Source: Nonomuraea wenchangensis
GTDB taxonomy: Bacteria; Actinomycetota; Actinomycetes; Streptosporangiales; Streptosporangiaceae
Direction of reading: 5' to 3'
Length of the DNA: 64,000 nt
Assembly: GCF_900111685.1 (NCBI RefSeq)
Contig: NZ_FOHX01000017.1
Location: forward strand, 1 to 64,000
The notes under the pieces were generated by a model that saw only the letters and a list, made by a program, of their open reading frames with translations, was not told where the DNA came from and searched no databases. Of this stretch, positions 32,546-39,979 are shown piece after piece. The position numbers and the translations under genes were made by a program. The stretch's first letter is position 1. Each line of letters opens with the position of its first letter.

Positions 32546-33468
32546 CGGTCCCACCAGTCCCGGTTCTGGGCGTACCAGCGGACGGTGTCCTTGAGCCCCT
32601 GCTCGAACGGGATCTCCGCGCGGTAGCCGAGCGCCCGCAGCTTGCTGTCGTCCAGCGAGTACCTGCGGTCGTGGCCCTTGCGGTCCGGCACCTGCTCGAC
32701 CAGGTCCCAGTCACGGCCGCACGCCTCCAGCAGACGCCCGGTCAGCTCCCTGTTGGTCAGCTCGGCCGTGCCCGCGATGTGGTAGACCTCGCCGGGCGCG
32801 CCCTTCTCGGCCACCAGGCGGATGCCGGCGCAGTGGTCGCTGACGTGGATCCAGTCCCGTACGTTGCCGCCGTCGCCGTACAGCGGCACCTTCTCGCCGC
32901 GCAGCAGCCGCGTGACGAACAGCGGGATGATCTTCTCCGGGTACTGCCGGGGGCCGTAGTTGTTGCCGCAGCGGGTGATCGAGACGTCCATCCCGTACGT
33001 GACCGCGTACGCGCGCGCGATGAGGTCGCCGCCCGCCTTGGACGCCGCGTACGGCGAGCGCGGCCGGACCGGCGCGGACTCGTCCCACGAGCCGATGTCG
33101 ATGGAGCCGTACACCTCGTCGGTGGACACCTGCACCACCTTCGGAACCCCGGCCTCCAGACACGCCTGGAGCAGCGTCTGGGTGCCGAGCGCGTTGGTGC
33201 GCATGAACTCCGCCGCGCCCGCGATCGAGCGGTCCACGTGGGACTCGGCGGCGAAGTTGACCACCAGGTCGTGGCCGGGCACGACCCGCGCGAGCAGGCC
33301 GGCGTCGCAGATGTCACCGTGCACGAACTCGTGCCGCACGCCCTGGAGGTTGGTCAGGTCGCCGGCGTAGGTGAGCTTGTCGAGGACGGTGACGTACACG
33401 TCGTTGAGGCTTCGGGCGAAGTGCGAGCCGATGAACCCCGCACCCCCCGTCACCAGGACTCTGGTCAT
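32542..33468 (-). CDS. rmlB: dTDP-glucose 4,6-dehydratase
   Basis: 308 aa from ATG 33468, ATGA overlap with rmlA. GGAGFIGSHFAR at the NAD site, STDEVYGS (the catalytic Asp-Glu) and YAASKAGGD (Tyr-Lys), then RCGNNYGPRQYPEKIIP, are all diagnostic. Forms dTDP-4-keto-6-deoxyglucose from dTDP-glucose. The resulting dTDP-rhamnose probably feeds the GT2/GT4 enzymes of the locus. Confidence 0.95.
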   Translation of the reverse strand: MTRVLVTGGAGFIGSHFARSLNDVYVTVLDKLTYAGDLTNLQGVRHEFVHGDICDAGLLARVVPGHDLVVNFAAESHVDRSIAGAAEFMRTNALGTQTLLQACLEAGVPKVVQVSTDEVYGSIDIGSWDESAPVRPRSPYAASKAGGDLIARAYAVTYGMDVSITRCGNNYGPRQYPEKIIPLFVTRLLRGEKVPLYGDGGNVRDWIHVSDHCAGIRLVAEKGAPGEVYHIAGTAELTNRELTGRLLEACGRDWDLVEQVPDRKGHDRRYSLDDSKLRALGYRAEIPFEQGLKDTVRWYAQNRDWWDR

Positions 33469-34532
33469 GTGGAGATCTGTACCTTGCTGTGATCGCCGAG
33501 CACCAGACGGTGAGCTCGGGGCGTGTTGGGCGCGGGCGTGACCTCGGCGTCGTGGCCGATGAGCGAGGACTCCACGCGGCCCACCCCGGTGATGGAGGCG
33601 CGGGGCATGACGATGGAGTAGGCGATCTCGGCGTCGGCGAGCACGCAGTCGGCCCCGACCGAGGTGTAGGGGCCGACGTAGCTGTCGCGGACGCGGGCGC
33701 GCTCGCCGATGATCGCCGGGCCGACGACGCGGGAGCGCTCGACCGTCGCGCCCCGCTCGACGACGACCCGGCCGACCAGCTCGCTGGCCGCGTCCACGTG
33801 CCCGTCCACGCGCGGCTCGACCGACTCCAGGACCAGCCGGTTGACCTCCAGCATGTCGGTGACGTTGCCGGTGTCCTTCCAGTAGCCGGAGATCACCGAG
33901 GACTCCACCCGCAGCCCGGCCTCGATGAGCCACTGGATGGCGTCGGTGATCTCCAGCTCGCCCCGCCAGGACGGTTTCAGCTCGGCGACCGCCGCGTGCA
34001 CCGCCGGGCTGAACAGGTAGACGCCCACCAGCGCGAGGTCGCTCTTCGGCCGCTCGGGTTTCTCCTCCAGCCCGATCACCCGGCCGGCCGCGTCCAGCTC
34101 GGCCACGCCGAACTGACGCGGATCGCCGACCCGGGTGAGCATGATCTGGGCGGACGGCCGCTCCCGCGCGAACCGCTCCACCAGGCCGTTGATGCCGCCG
34201 ACCACGAAGTTGTCGCCCAGGTACATCACGAAGTCGTCGTCGCCGAGGTAGTCGCGGGCGATCAGCACGCCGTGCGCCAGCCCGAGCGGCGCCTCCTGCC
34301 GCAGGTACGTCACCTGCAGTCCGAACGCCGAGCCGTCGCCCACGGCCGCCTCGATCTCGGCGTGGGTGTCCCCGACCACCAGCCCCAGCTCGGTGATCCC
34401 GGCGGCGGCGATGGCCTCCAGGCCGTAGAACAGCACCGGTTTGTTGGCGACCGGCACGAGCTGCTTGGCCGAGGTGTGCGTGATCGGCCGAAGCCGTGTG
34501 CCCGACCCCCCGGCGAGCACGAGTGCTTTCAC
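33465..34532 (-). CDS. rmlA: Glucose-1-phosphate thymidylyltransferase, long form
   Basis: 355 aa from GTG 34532, two bases after the upstream stop, with AGAAGGGG before it. LAGGSGTRLRPITH and SAKQLVPVANKPVLFYG begin the catalytic domain, and MYLGDN gives the metal Asp. The C-terminal ~100 residues form a hexapeptide-repeat helix (VVGPAIIGERARVRDSYV) typical of the StrD-like actinobacterial form. Makes dTDP-glucose. Confidence 0.93.
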   Translation of the reverse strand: MKALVLAGGSGTRLRPITHTSAKQLVPVANKPVLFYGLEAIAAAGITELGLVVGDTHAEIEAAVGDGSAFGLQVTYLRQEAPLGLAHGVLIARDYLGDDDFVMYLGDNFVVGGINGLVERFARERPSAQIMLTRVGDPRQFGVAELDAAGRVIGLEEKPERPKSDLALVGVYLFSPAVHAAVAELKPSWRGELEITDAIQWLIEAGLRVESSVISGYWKDTGNVTDMLEVNRLVLESVEPRVDGHVDAASELVGRVVVERGATVERSRVVGPAIIGERARVRDSYVGPYTSVGADCVLADAEIAYSIVMPRASITGVGRVESSLIGHDAEVTPAPNTPRAHRLVLGDHSKVQIST

Positions 34533-34534
34533 CG

Positions 34535-35992
34535 CTAGTACGCCCCTTCTCCACGGGTGACGACGGACCAGGTCTTCCACAGGATCTGCAGGTCGAGGAT
34601 GAGCGACCAGTTCTCGACGTAGCGCAGGTCGAGCCGTACGGACTCCTCCCACGTCAGGTCGGAACGGCCGCTGACCTGCCAGAGCCCGGTCATCCCCGGC
34701 TTGACGACGAGGCGGCGGCGCACGTCGGTGCCGTACTCGGCGACCTCCCGCGGCAGCGGCGGGCGCGGACCGACGAGCGACATCTCGCCGCGCAGGACAT
34801 TGAGGAGCTGGGGCAGCTCGTCGAGGGAGTATTTCCGGAGGAAAGCGCCTACAGCGGTGATCCTTGGATCGTTCCGCATCTTGAAGAGCACGCCGTCGAA
34901 CTCGTTCGAGTCGAGCAGCGCGTCCTTCAGCCGTTCGGCGTCGGCGACCATCGTCCGGAACTTCACCAGCCGGAACTCCGCGCCGCCCTTGCCGACCCTG
35001 GTCTGGTGGAAGAACGCCGGCCCGGGGCTGGTGAGGCGGATCAGCAGCGCGATGCCGAGCAGCGGCAGGGCGAGCAGCAGCAGCGCGAGCGCGGCCACCA
35101 GCCGGTCGAAGACGGTCTTGACGAGCTGCTTGGTGCCGTCGAACTCGGGATGCTCCACGTGCAGCAGCGGCATCCCCGCGACCGGCCTGATGCTGATGCG
35201 CGGCCCCGCCACGTCGAGCAGCGCCGGCGCGACGAACAGGTCGGTACGGGCGCTCTCCAGGCTCCACGCGAGCCGGCGCAGCGCCGCGCCGTCCAGCTCC
35301 GGGCAGGCCAGCACGGCCACGGCGTCGGCGCGCTCCCGATCGGCCACCCGCGCCACGTCCCCGAACGTGCCGAGCACCGGCACGCCGTCGAGGTCGGCGT
35401 CGAGGTCGTGGTCGGGCGGCAGGCAGGCGCCCACCACCCGCATGCCGTGGTACGGCTGCCGCCTGAACTGGATCACCAGGTCGATGATCGACTCGCGGTG
35501 CCCGACCGCGATGACCTGGCGCATGTAGTCGCCGACGGCCCGCCTGCGGTGCAGCCGCTTGCGCATGCGGAAGCGGAAGCCCAGCGTGGCGGCCAGGGCC
35601 AGCGGCAGCATCGCCATCACGAAGCTGCGGGCGATCACGGTCTGCGTGGCGTAGGCCATGATGGCGACGGTGGCCATCAGCCCGACGCCGCCGTTGAAGA
35701 CGGACTTGAACTCCTCGGTGCCCTCGCCGTTGGCGCGCTGGCGGTAGGCGCCGCCCATCGCGAGCGCCAGCGGCCAGCCGGCGACCAGGCCGAACCCCAG
35801 CAGATACTCCACCCAGGGGACGAACGCCCCGCCCAGCAGCCGCGCGCCCAGCACGCAGACGCAGGCGAGCAGCGCGCACGTCGTGTCCCCGTACAGCAGC
35901 AGCCGCAGGTACGCCCGCGTCCAGATGCTGGACGCGCGGCGTGGCGCGGCTTTGAGGAGCACGACAGCGGACTCCCCGGTCCCCACCCTCAT
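34535..35992 (-). CDS. Polyprenyl glycosylphosphotransferase (priming sugar transferase)
   Basis: 485 aa from ATG 35992 (GTG 54 bases upstream would lengthen it). Membrane segments in the first ~150 residues, a central Rossmann-like domain (VIAVGHRESIIDL, GVPVLGTFGDV), one more membrane segment (VAALALLLLALPLLGIALLI), then the C-terminal bacterial sugar transferase domain: GPAFFHQTRVGKGG, LVKFRTM, KYSLDELPQLLNV, LVGPRPPLPREV, KPGMTGLWQVSGRS. It transfers a sugar-1-phosphate to undecaprenyl phosphate to start the repeat unit. First gene of the rml operon. Confidence 0.93.
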   Translation of the reverse strand: MRVGTGESAVVLLKAAPRRASSIWTRAYLRLLLYGDTTCALLACVCVLGARLLGGAFVPWVEYLLGFGLVAGWPLALAMGGAYRQRANGEGTEEFKSVFNGGVGLMATVAIMAYATQTVIARSFVMAMLPLALAATLGFRFRMRKRLHRRRAVGDYMRQVIAVGHRESIIDLVIQFRRQPYHGMRVVGACLPPDHDLDADLDGVPVLGTFGDVARVADRERADAVAVLACPELDGAALRRLAWSLESARTDLFVAPALLDVAGPRISIRPVAGMPLLHVEHPEFDGTKQLVKTVFDRLVAALALLLLALPLLGIALLIRLTSPGPAFFHQTRVGKGGAEFRLVKFRTMVADAERLKDALLDSNEFDGVLFKMRNDPRITAVGAFLRKYSLDELPQLLNVLRGEMSLVGPRPPLPREVAEYGTDVRRRLVVKPGMTGLWQVSGRSDLTWEESVRLDLRYVENWSLILDLQILWKTWSVVTRGEGAY

Positions 35993-36124
35993 GACACCAC
36001 CCTGTGAACTCCGTGCTCCCTGATAACGTGACGCCCCAATCACCACATGGGTTGACGAAACCCCGCATAAGGGCGGCGACCCCCACTAAAGATTAAAGAT
36101 CGGCTCCGGCATGGGGAATGGCAA

Positions 36125-36148
36125 CAAACGTCCACAATCGGACGTTTG
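36125..36148. promoter_or_regulatory. Perfect inverted repeat upstream of the priming transferase operon
   Basis: CAAACGTCC - ACAATC - GGACGTTTG, 9-bp perfect arms with a 6-base spacer, 133 bases upstream of ATG 35992. The 36009-36257 stretch is otherwise non-coding and AT-rich by local standards. The repeat has no U-tract in either direction, so an operator is more likely than a terminator. I could not fix a convincing -10/-35 pair nearby. Confidence 0.45.
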
Positions 36149-36257
36149 ATGGGGACGCCGAGGGGTTGACGGAACGCTCCATTTGGTGCAGCGGTCCACA
36201 AGAGGGATTTAGGAGGTTTACGGCGACATTTCGGCAGATGGCCGGGTAGTGAACCTT

Positions 36258-36608
36258 TTAGTCGTATTCGAGGTCGGGCAGCGCCGACGGCGGATCCGGG
36301 CTGCGCCAGACCACCACGACCCCGTCATGGGCGGAGTCGGCCGCGAGCGTCAGCCGGTCGAGGTCGAAATCCGGCAAATAGCGCAGACGGGCGAGGAACG
36401 TCGCGTCCGTGGCGGAGCGGGGCACGACACAACCCTCGCCGTCACGATCGAGCAGAATGAAAAGGACGTCCTCGCCGGACTCGGTGACCACACGGACCTC
36501 CACGACGTCCTCCCACGCGAGGGCCTCGACGCTCCCGTCCGCGTAGTGACGGGTGACGCCCTCTTCCGTGACATACACGTAGGAGTCCGGCATCGGATTG
36601 CCGTGCAT
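36258..36608 (-). CDS. Hypothetical protein, 116 aa
   Basis: Soluble acidic protein (VYVTEEGVTRHYADGSVEALAWEDVVEV, LFILLDRDGEGCVVP) with no signal peptide or membrane segment. The beta-rich start resembles small proteins that evaluate Trp/Glu-type PH-like domains, but I do not recognise a family. ATG 36608 has no Shine-Dalgarno; AAGAAT lies 7 bases upstream and TTGCGG 18 bases before that, so the message may be leaderless. A second ATG at 36593 is possible. Confidence 0.7.
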   Translation of the reverse strand: MHGNPMPDSYVYVTEEGVTRHYADGSVEALAWEDVVEVRVVTESGEDVLFILLDRDGEGCVVPRSATDATFLARLRYLPDFDLDRLTLAADSAHDGVVVVWRSPDPPSALPDLEYD

Positions 36609-36685
36609 GGCCGCGATTCTTGCGAGTTACATGGCCGTCCCGCAAGGGTTCGCGCGCATTGGCGCATGGAGCGCCTTCGCGGCGT

Positions 36686-37306
36686 TCAAGCGCCGCCGCC
36701 CCAGGAGTGGCCGAGATGCGCGGCCACCGCCGCCCTCGCCTCCTCAGCGGTGCCGCCGGCGATGGCGTCCAGCAGGGCGCGGTGCTCGCGGACGAGCACG
36801 TCACGGTCCTCGTACACCTCGCGCAGGCGGACCAGCCCGAGCCGGGTCTCGGCCGCCAGCACGCCGTAGAGCCGCTCCAGCCGCGGGCTGCCGACGGCCT
36901 CGATCAGCGCCTCGTGCAGCGCCATGTGCTCGGCCACGCTCTCCGACCAGAGCGCCTCGGCGGGCAGCGCCGCCATGCGCCCCAGGGCGGCCTCCGCCGC
37001 GGGCACCCGCCGGCCGGCCACGGCCTGTGCCATCAGGTCCTCAAGCGGGCGGCGTACGTACATGAGGTCGTCGAGGTCGGCGAGCGTCACCTCGGGGACG
37101 TAGGCGCTGCGGTTGCGCTCCCGCCTGAGCAGCCCCTCATGCACCAGGACGGCCAGCGCCTCGCGGACGGTGGGCCTCGCGACGCCGTAGGAGGCGGCGA
37201 GCTCCTGCTCGGGAAGCGGGGTGCCGGGCGCGATCTCGCCCGAGAGCACCCTGCTGCGCAGGGCGTCGGCGAGCGCCCCCACGGTGGAGACGGGTCTGAG
37301 GGGCAT
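36686..37306 (-). CDS. GntR-family transcriptional regulator (FadR/FCD type)
   Basis: 206 aa from ATG 37306 (GTG 37312 possible). Winged helix in residues ~5-70 (LRSRVLSGEIAPGTPLPEQ, YGVARPTVREALAVL) and all-helical FCD ligand domain in ~80-200 (RRPLEDLMAQAV, HMALHEALIEAVGSPRL, EHRALLDAI). It follows the EamA exporter gene by 16 bases and is probably co-transcribed with it. A palindrome overlapping the exporter promoter (38244-38266) is the likely operator. Confidence 0.87.
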   Translation of the reverse strand: MPLRPVSTVGALADALRSRVLSGEIAPGTPLPEQELAASYGVARPTVREALAVLVHEGLLRRERNRSAYVPEVTLADLDDLMYVRRPLEDLMAQAVAGRRVPAAEAALGRMAALPAEALWSESVAEHMALHEALIEAVGSPRLERLYGVLAAETRLGLVRLREVYEDRDVLVREHRALLDAIAGGTAEEARAAVAAHLGHSWGGGA

Positions 37307-37322
37307 CGTCACGCCTGCGACT

Positions 37323-38237
37323 CTAACGCCGTTCCCGCACGCCTGGGGCTCCCGCTTCCGCGGGTACGCGGACCTCCGGCCGCGCCGCCCGCTCGGGGAT
37401 CGCCACCGCGGCCAGGCTGAACGCGAGCAGCACGAGCCCGGCGACCGACACCGGCGCCAGGCGCTCGCCGAGCACCACGACCCCGAGCAGCGCGGCCACG
37501 GCGGGCTCGGCCAGGGCCAGCGTGGCCGCCGTGGCGACCGGCGTGGTGCGCAGCCCCCGCCCGTACAGGAAGTAGGACAGCGCCGTCGTCCCCAGGCCCA
37601 GGTAGAGCACCGCGACCAGGCCGCGCGGCTCCCAGCCGACGCCGCCGTTGACGACGAGCACCGGCAGCATGATGAGCGCCGCGCCGCCGAACATGACGCC
37701 CATCACCGCGTTCGACTCGCCGCCGTCGCCGATGGCGCGGGCCGCCATGACCGCGTAGAAGGCGTAGAGCAGGCCGCCGAGCAGCGCGAACAGCACCCCG
37801 GACACCACCTGTCCCGAGGTCGATCCGCCCGCCGAGACGCCGCCGCCGACGATGAGCGCGGCGCAGCCGCAGATCGCCGCGGCCGTGGCCATGACCCAGC
37901 GGCGGCTCGGCCGCCGCCTGTGCAGCAGCCAGGACAGCAGCCCGGTGAAGACGGGCCCGCTGCCGATCGCCACCACGGTGCCGATCGCGACGCCCGTCCG
38001 CGCCACGGAGGCGAAGAAACAGAGCTGGTAAGCCGCCACCGCCACGGCCCCGAGCAGCAGCCCCGGGCTCAGCACCCGCCGGATCCCGGACCCGGCCATC
38101 AGCGCCAGGGCCGCGCCGCCGACGACGAGCCGGGCGGCGGCGAGCGCGACGCTGTCGGCCGAGACGAGCAGGCCCGCGGTGCCCGCCGTCCCCCAGAGCA
38201 CGGCGGCGGCGACCACGGCGATAGGTCCGTTCCTCAT
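37323..38237 (-). CDS. EamA-family drug/metabolite exporter
   Basis: 304 aa with ten membrane segments arranged as two EamA repeats (AVLWGTAGTAGLLVS; VLFALLGGLLYAFYAV; LYLGLGTTALSYFLYGRGL). Family members export amino acids or other metabolites. ATG 38237 has no proper Shine-Dalgarno (AGG two bases away), but TTGGAC at 38269-38274 and GACAAT with an 18-base spacer lie just upstream, so the message is probably leaderless or nearly so. Substrate unknown. Confidence 0.85.
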   Translation of the reverse strand: MRNGPIAVVAAAVLWGTAGTAGLLVSADSVALAAARLVVGGAALALMAGSGIRRVLSPGLLLGAVAVAAYQLCFFASVARTGVAIGTVVAIGSGPVFTGLLSWLLHRRRPSRRWVMATAAAICGCAALIVGGGVSAGGSTSGQVVSGVLFALLGGLLYAFYAVMAARAIGDGGESNAVMGVMFGGAALIMLPVLVVNGGVGWEPRGLVAVLYLGLGTTALSYFLYGRGLRTTPVATAATLALAEPAVAALLGVVVLGERLAPVSVAGLVLLAFSLAAVAIPERAARPEVRVPAEAGAPGVRERR

Positions 38238-38243
38238 GTCCTA

Positions 38244-38266
38244 CATTGTCAGACAACCAGACAATG
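38244..38266. promoter_or_regulatory. Probable GntR operator overlapping the exporter promoter
   Basis: Palindrome CATTGTC - 9 bases - GACAATG, with the inner bases also partly symmetric (TTGTCTGG / TCTGACAA read on the minus strand). FCD-type GntR proteins often bind TTGTCTGACAA-like sites. It covers the interval between the candidate -35 (TTGGAC) and -10 (GACAAT) and ends 7 bases before the exporter ATG, so binding would block transcription. Autoregulation through the downstream gntR gene is expected. Confidence 0.6.
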
Positions 38267-38291
38267 AAGTCCAATAAATCACGGGATGAGG

Positions 38292-38705
38292 TTAGGCGAG
38301 CTCCTCCAGCAGCCGGTCGATCACGCGGTTCGCGGCCTCGGCCACGTCGCTCGCATAGTCGTCGAGGACGGCGAGCGCGTCCCGGACGTCGGGCAGGACC
38401 TTGCGCGGCAGGTCGAGCAGCGTCTCGCTCGCGGCGCCGGTCAGGCTCTCGACGGTGATCGAGCCCTCGACGTGGAAGACGTCACCGGCGGCGGCGACGG
38501 AGACCTCGAAGCGCACCTCGCGGCCGTCGGGCAGCACGAAGGCGACGCCGACGCGGACGCCGGCGGGCGGGAAGAAGGTGGAGACGTGCTCGTGCCGGAC
38601 GAAGGGGTGCCGTAAATCGGCGAAGATCTCCACCGTCCGGCTCAGCGCGGCCAGGAGGCCGGCCGCGGCCAGACTCTCGCTGTCCACCCGAAAAGGGTAG
38701 ATCAC
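38292..38705 (-). CDS. Hypothetical protein, 137 aa
   Basis: Soluble protein with an alpha/beta pattern (LSRTVEIFADLRHPFV, VAFVLPDGREVRFEVSV, DLPRKVLPDVRDALAVLDDYASDVAEAANRVIDRLLEELA) and a helical C-terminus. GTG start. It is 28 bases downstream of the YjbR gene and may be co-transcribed with it. Not recognised. Confidence 0.7.
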   Translation of the reverse strand: MIYPFRVDSESLAAAGLLAALSRTVEIFADLRHPFVRHEHVSTFFPPAGVRVGVAFVLPDGREVRFEVSVAAAGDVFHVEGSITVESLTGAASETLLDLPRKVLPDVRDALAVLDDYASDVAEAANRVIDRLLEELA

Positions 38706-38733
38706 CCTGGCGGAATCGGCACGACGCCGGGGA

Positions 38734-39105
38734 TCACCCGGACTGCACCCGTTGCCCGATGGGGTGGGTCGCCTCGAAGTCCGCCACCATCTGCCGGGGC
38801 GCGGTCAGGCACCACGCCTCGGCCACGAGCTCGAACAGCTCGTCGGCGTCGATGCGGGCGAGATGCACGACCACCCACCCGAAGCGCCCCGCGGTGAACT
38901 GCACCTCGAACACCTCGGGCCGCTCAGCCACCAGCGCGAGCTGCTCCTCGACCGTGGCCTTGAGCCCGACGGTCTCGGTCTTCTCCCAGAGGTAGCCGAA
39001 GCCCTTGTCGCGCACCTTGATGCCGATCCACTCGCCGCCGTGGCTCACCTTGACCCCGGGCAGCTCGTCCAGCATCTCCAGGAACTCATCGACGCTCACA
39101 CCCAT
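38734..39105 (-). CDS. MmcQ/YjbR-family protein
   Basis: 123 aa. The pattern EFLEMLDELPGVKVSHGGEWIGIKVRDKGFGYLW, followed by EEQLALVAERPEVFEVQFTAGRFGWVVVHL and DADELFELVAEAW, matches the YjbR fold (MmcQ/YjbR-like). The family has a double-wing DNA-binding-like fold but no settled function. ATG start at 39105. Confidence 0.85.
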   Translation of the reverse strand: MGVSVDEFLEMLDELPGVKVSHGGEWIGIKVRDKGFGYLWEKTETVGLKATVEEQLALVAERPEVFEVQFTAGRFGWVVVHLARIDADELFELVAEAWCLTAPRQMVADFEATHPIGQRVQSG

Positions 39106-39164
39106 GCCGCCTGTCTACCAGAGCCCACCGACAACTTCCGATCGCGACGGGGGCGGCGCCCGGC

Positions 39165-39584
39165 TCACTCGTAATATCGGACCTCGATGACATTGCCGTC
39201 GGGGTCGGGGAAATAAATCGTCTCGGGCGCGATTCCGCGCGCGCCGAACGAGTTCGTTCCCGTGCCGGTGACCTCGATCTCGTTCTGCTTGAGCCGCACC
39301 TGGAGCGCGTCGAAATCCTCGCGATTCACGGCCAGGCAGAAGTGGTTGAGCGGGTGCCCCGCCGTGCCCCGCACCCCGGTGCCCTCGTCCACGCCTCTGG
39401 CGCTCTCGTACGGCATGAGGTCGAGGATCGTCCCGTCCGCGACCCGGACGCTCGGGAACCCCGCCCTGCCTTCTCGGAACTCCTCGGCCCGCACCCCGGG
39501 CAACCCGACCACCCGCTCGTAGAAGCCCAGCGAGACGGCCGGGTCGGCGACCCAGCAGACGAGATGGTCCAGGCGTGCCTCCAT
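39165..39584 (-). CDS. VOC-family (glyoxalase-like) protein
   Basis: 139 aa with paired beta-alpha-beta-beta-beta modules: RLDHLVCWVADPAVSLGFYERVVGLPG and HPLNHFCLAVNREDFDALQVRL, ending FPDPDGNVIEVRYY. His in the first strand and Glu at VIEV are the usual metal ligands. Excellent ribosome site (AAGGAGG, seven bases before ATG). A -35 TGGACA and -10 GATATT with a 17-base spacer lie at 39605-39633 on the minus strand. Substrate unknown. Confidence 0.87.
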   Translation of the reverse strand: MEARLDHLVCWVADPAVSLGFYERVVGLPGVRAEEFREGRAGFPSVRVADGTILDLMPYESARGVDEGTGVRGTAGHPLNHFCLAVNREDFDALQVRLKQNEIEVTGTGTNSFGARGIAPETIYFPDPDGNVIEVRYYE

Positions 39585-39604
39585 GAATGAACCTCCTTGC
39601 TCCC

Positions 39605-39633
39605 AATATCGTCTTCCTTATTCACCCTGTCCA
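39605..39633 (-). promoter_or_regulatory. Sigma-70-like promoter of the VOC gene
   Basis: Read on the minus strand: TGGACA (39633-39628), 17-base spacer, GATATT (39610-39605). Expected start of transcription about 39598, giving a short leader that contains AAGGAGG before ATG 39584. Confidence 0.5.
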
Positions 39634-39979
39634 CCTGCGCGGCGTGAAAATGGCGGATTAACGCAGCGTTCACAGTAATGACGAAGAAAATTGCCACCGG
39701 CGCCGCCCGATGAAGCAATTACCGGCGTCCGTGAACACACGTCAATATGTCCTGACCAATATGGCCGCCTATTTCCAGCCAGATGTGGCTTCCGAAAGTT
39801 TCGGTCGGGCGGCGACCTTCCACGCCTGCCCGCTGACCTCAGGCTAGACGAAGAAACTTTCACTGCCCAGGCCCGAATCAGGCCAGGCCAACCTTTCGCG
39901 TGCCGAAATATTTCAGACAATTATTGACACTTTTCGTACCGCTTCGCACACTGACCATCGGTCCCCCTGGAAGGAGAGC
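39634..39979. promoter_or_regulatory. Non-coding promoter region of the CE15 gene with three palindromes
   Basis: Together with the minus-strand promoter at 39605-39633 this fills the 395-base gap before 39980. No ORF with actinobacterial codon bias is present. It contains CCGAAAGTTTCGG (39792-39804), GAAACTTTC (39853-39861) and GAAATATTTC (39905-39914), all of the form GAAA-(0 to 2)-TTTC. Streptomyces hemicellulase promoters carry CGAA-N-TTCG palindromes bound by BxlR-type repressors. TTGACA at 39924-39929 may be the -35, with a weak -10 near 39947. GGAAGGAGAGC precedes the start codon. Confidence 0.6.

Noticed and set aside
39618..39920. 100-aa minus-strand frame in the CE15 upstream gap
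   Set aside because: No codon bias, no ribosome site, covers the palindromes and promoter; regarded as non-coding.
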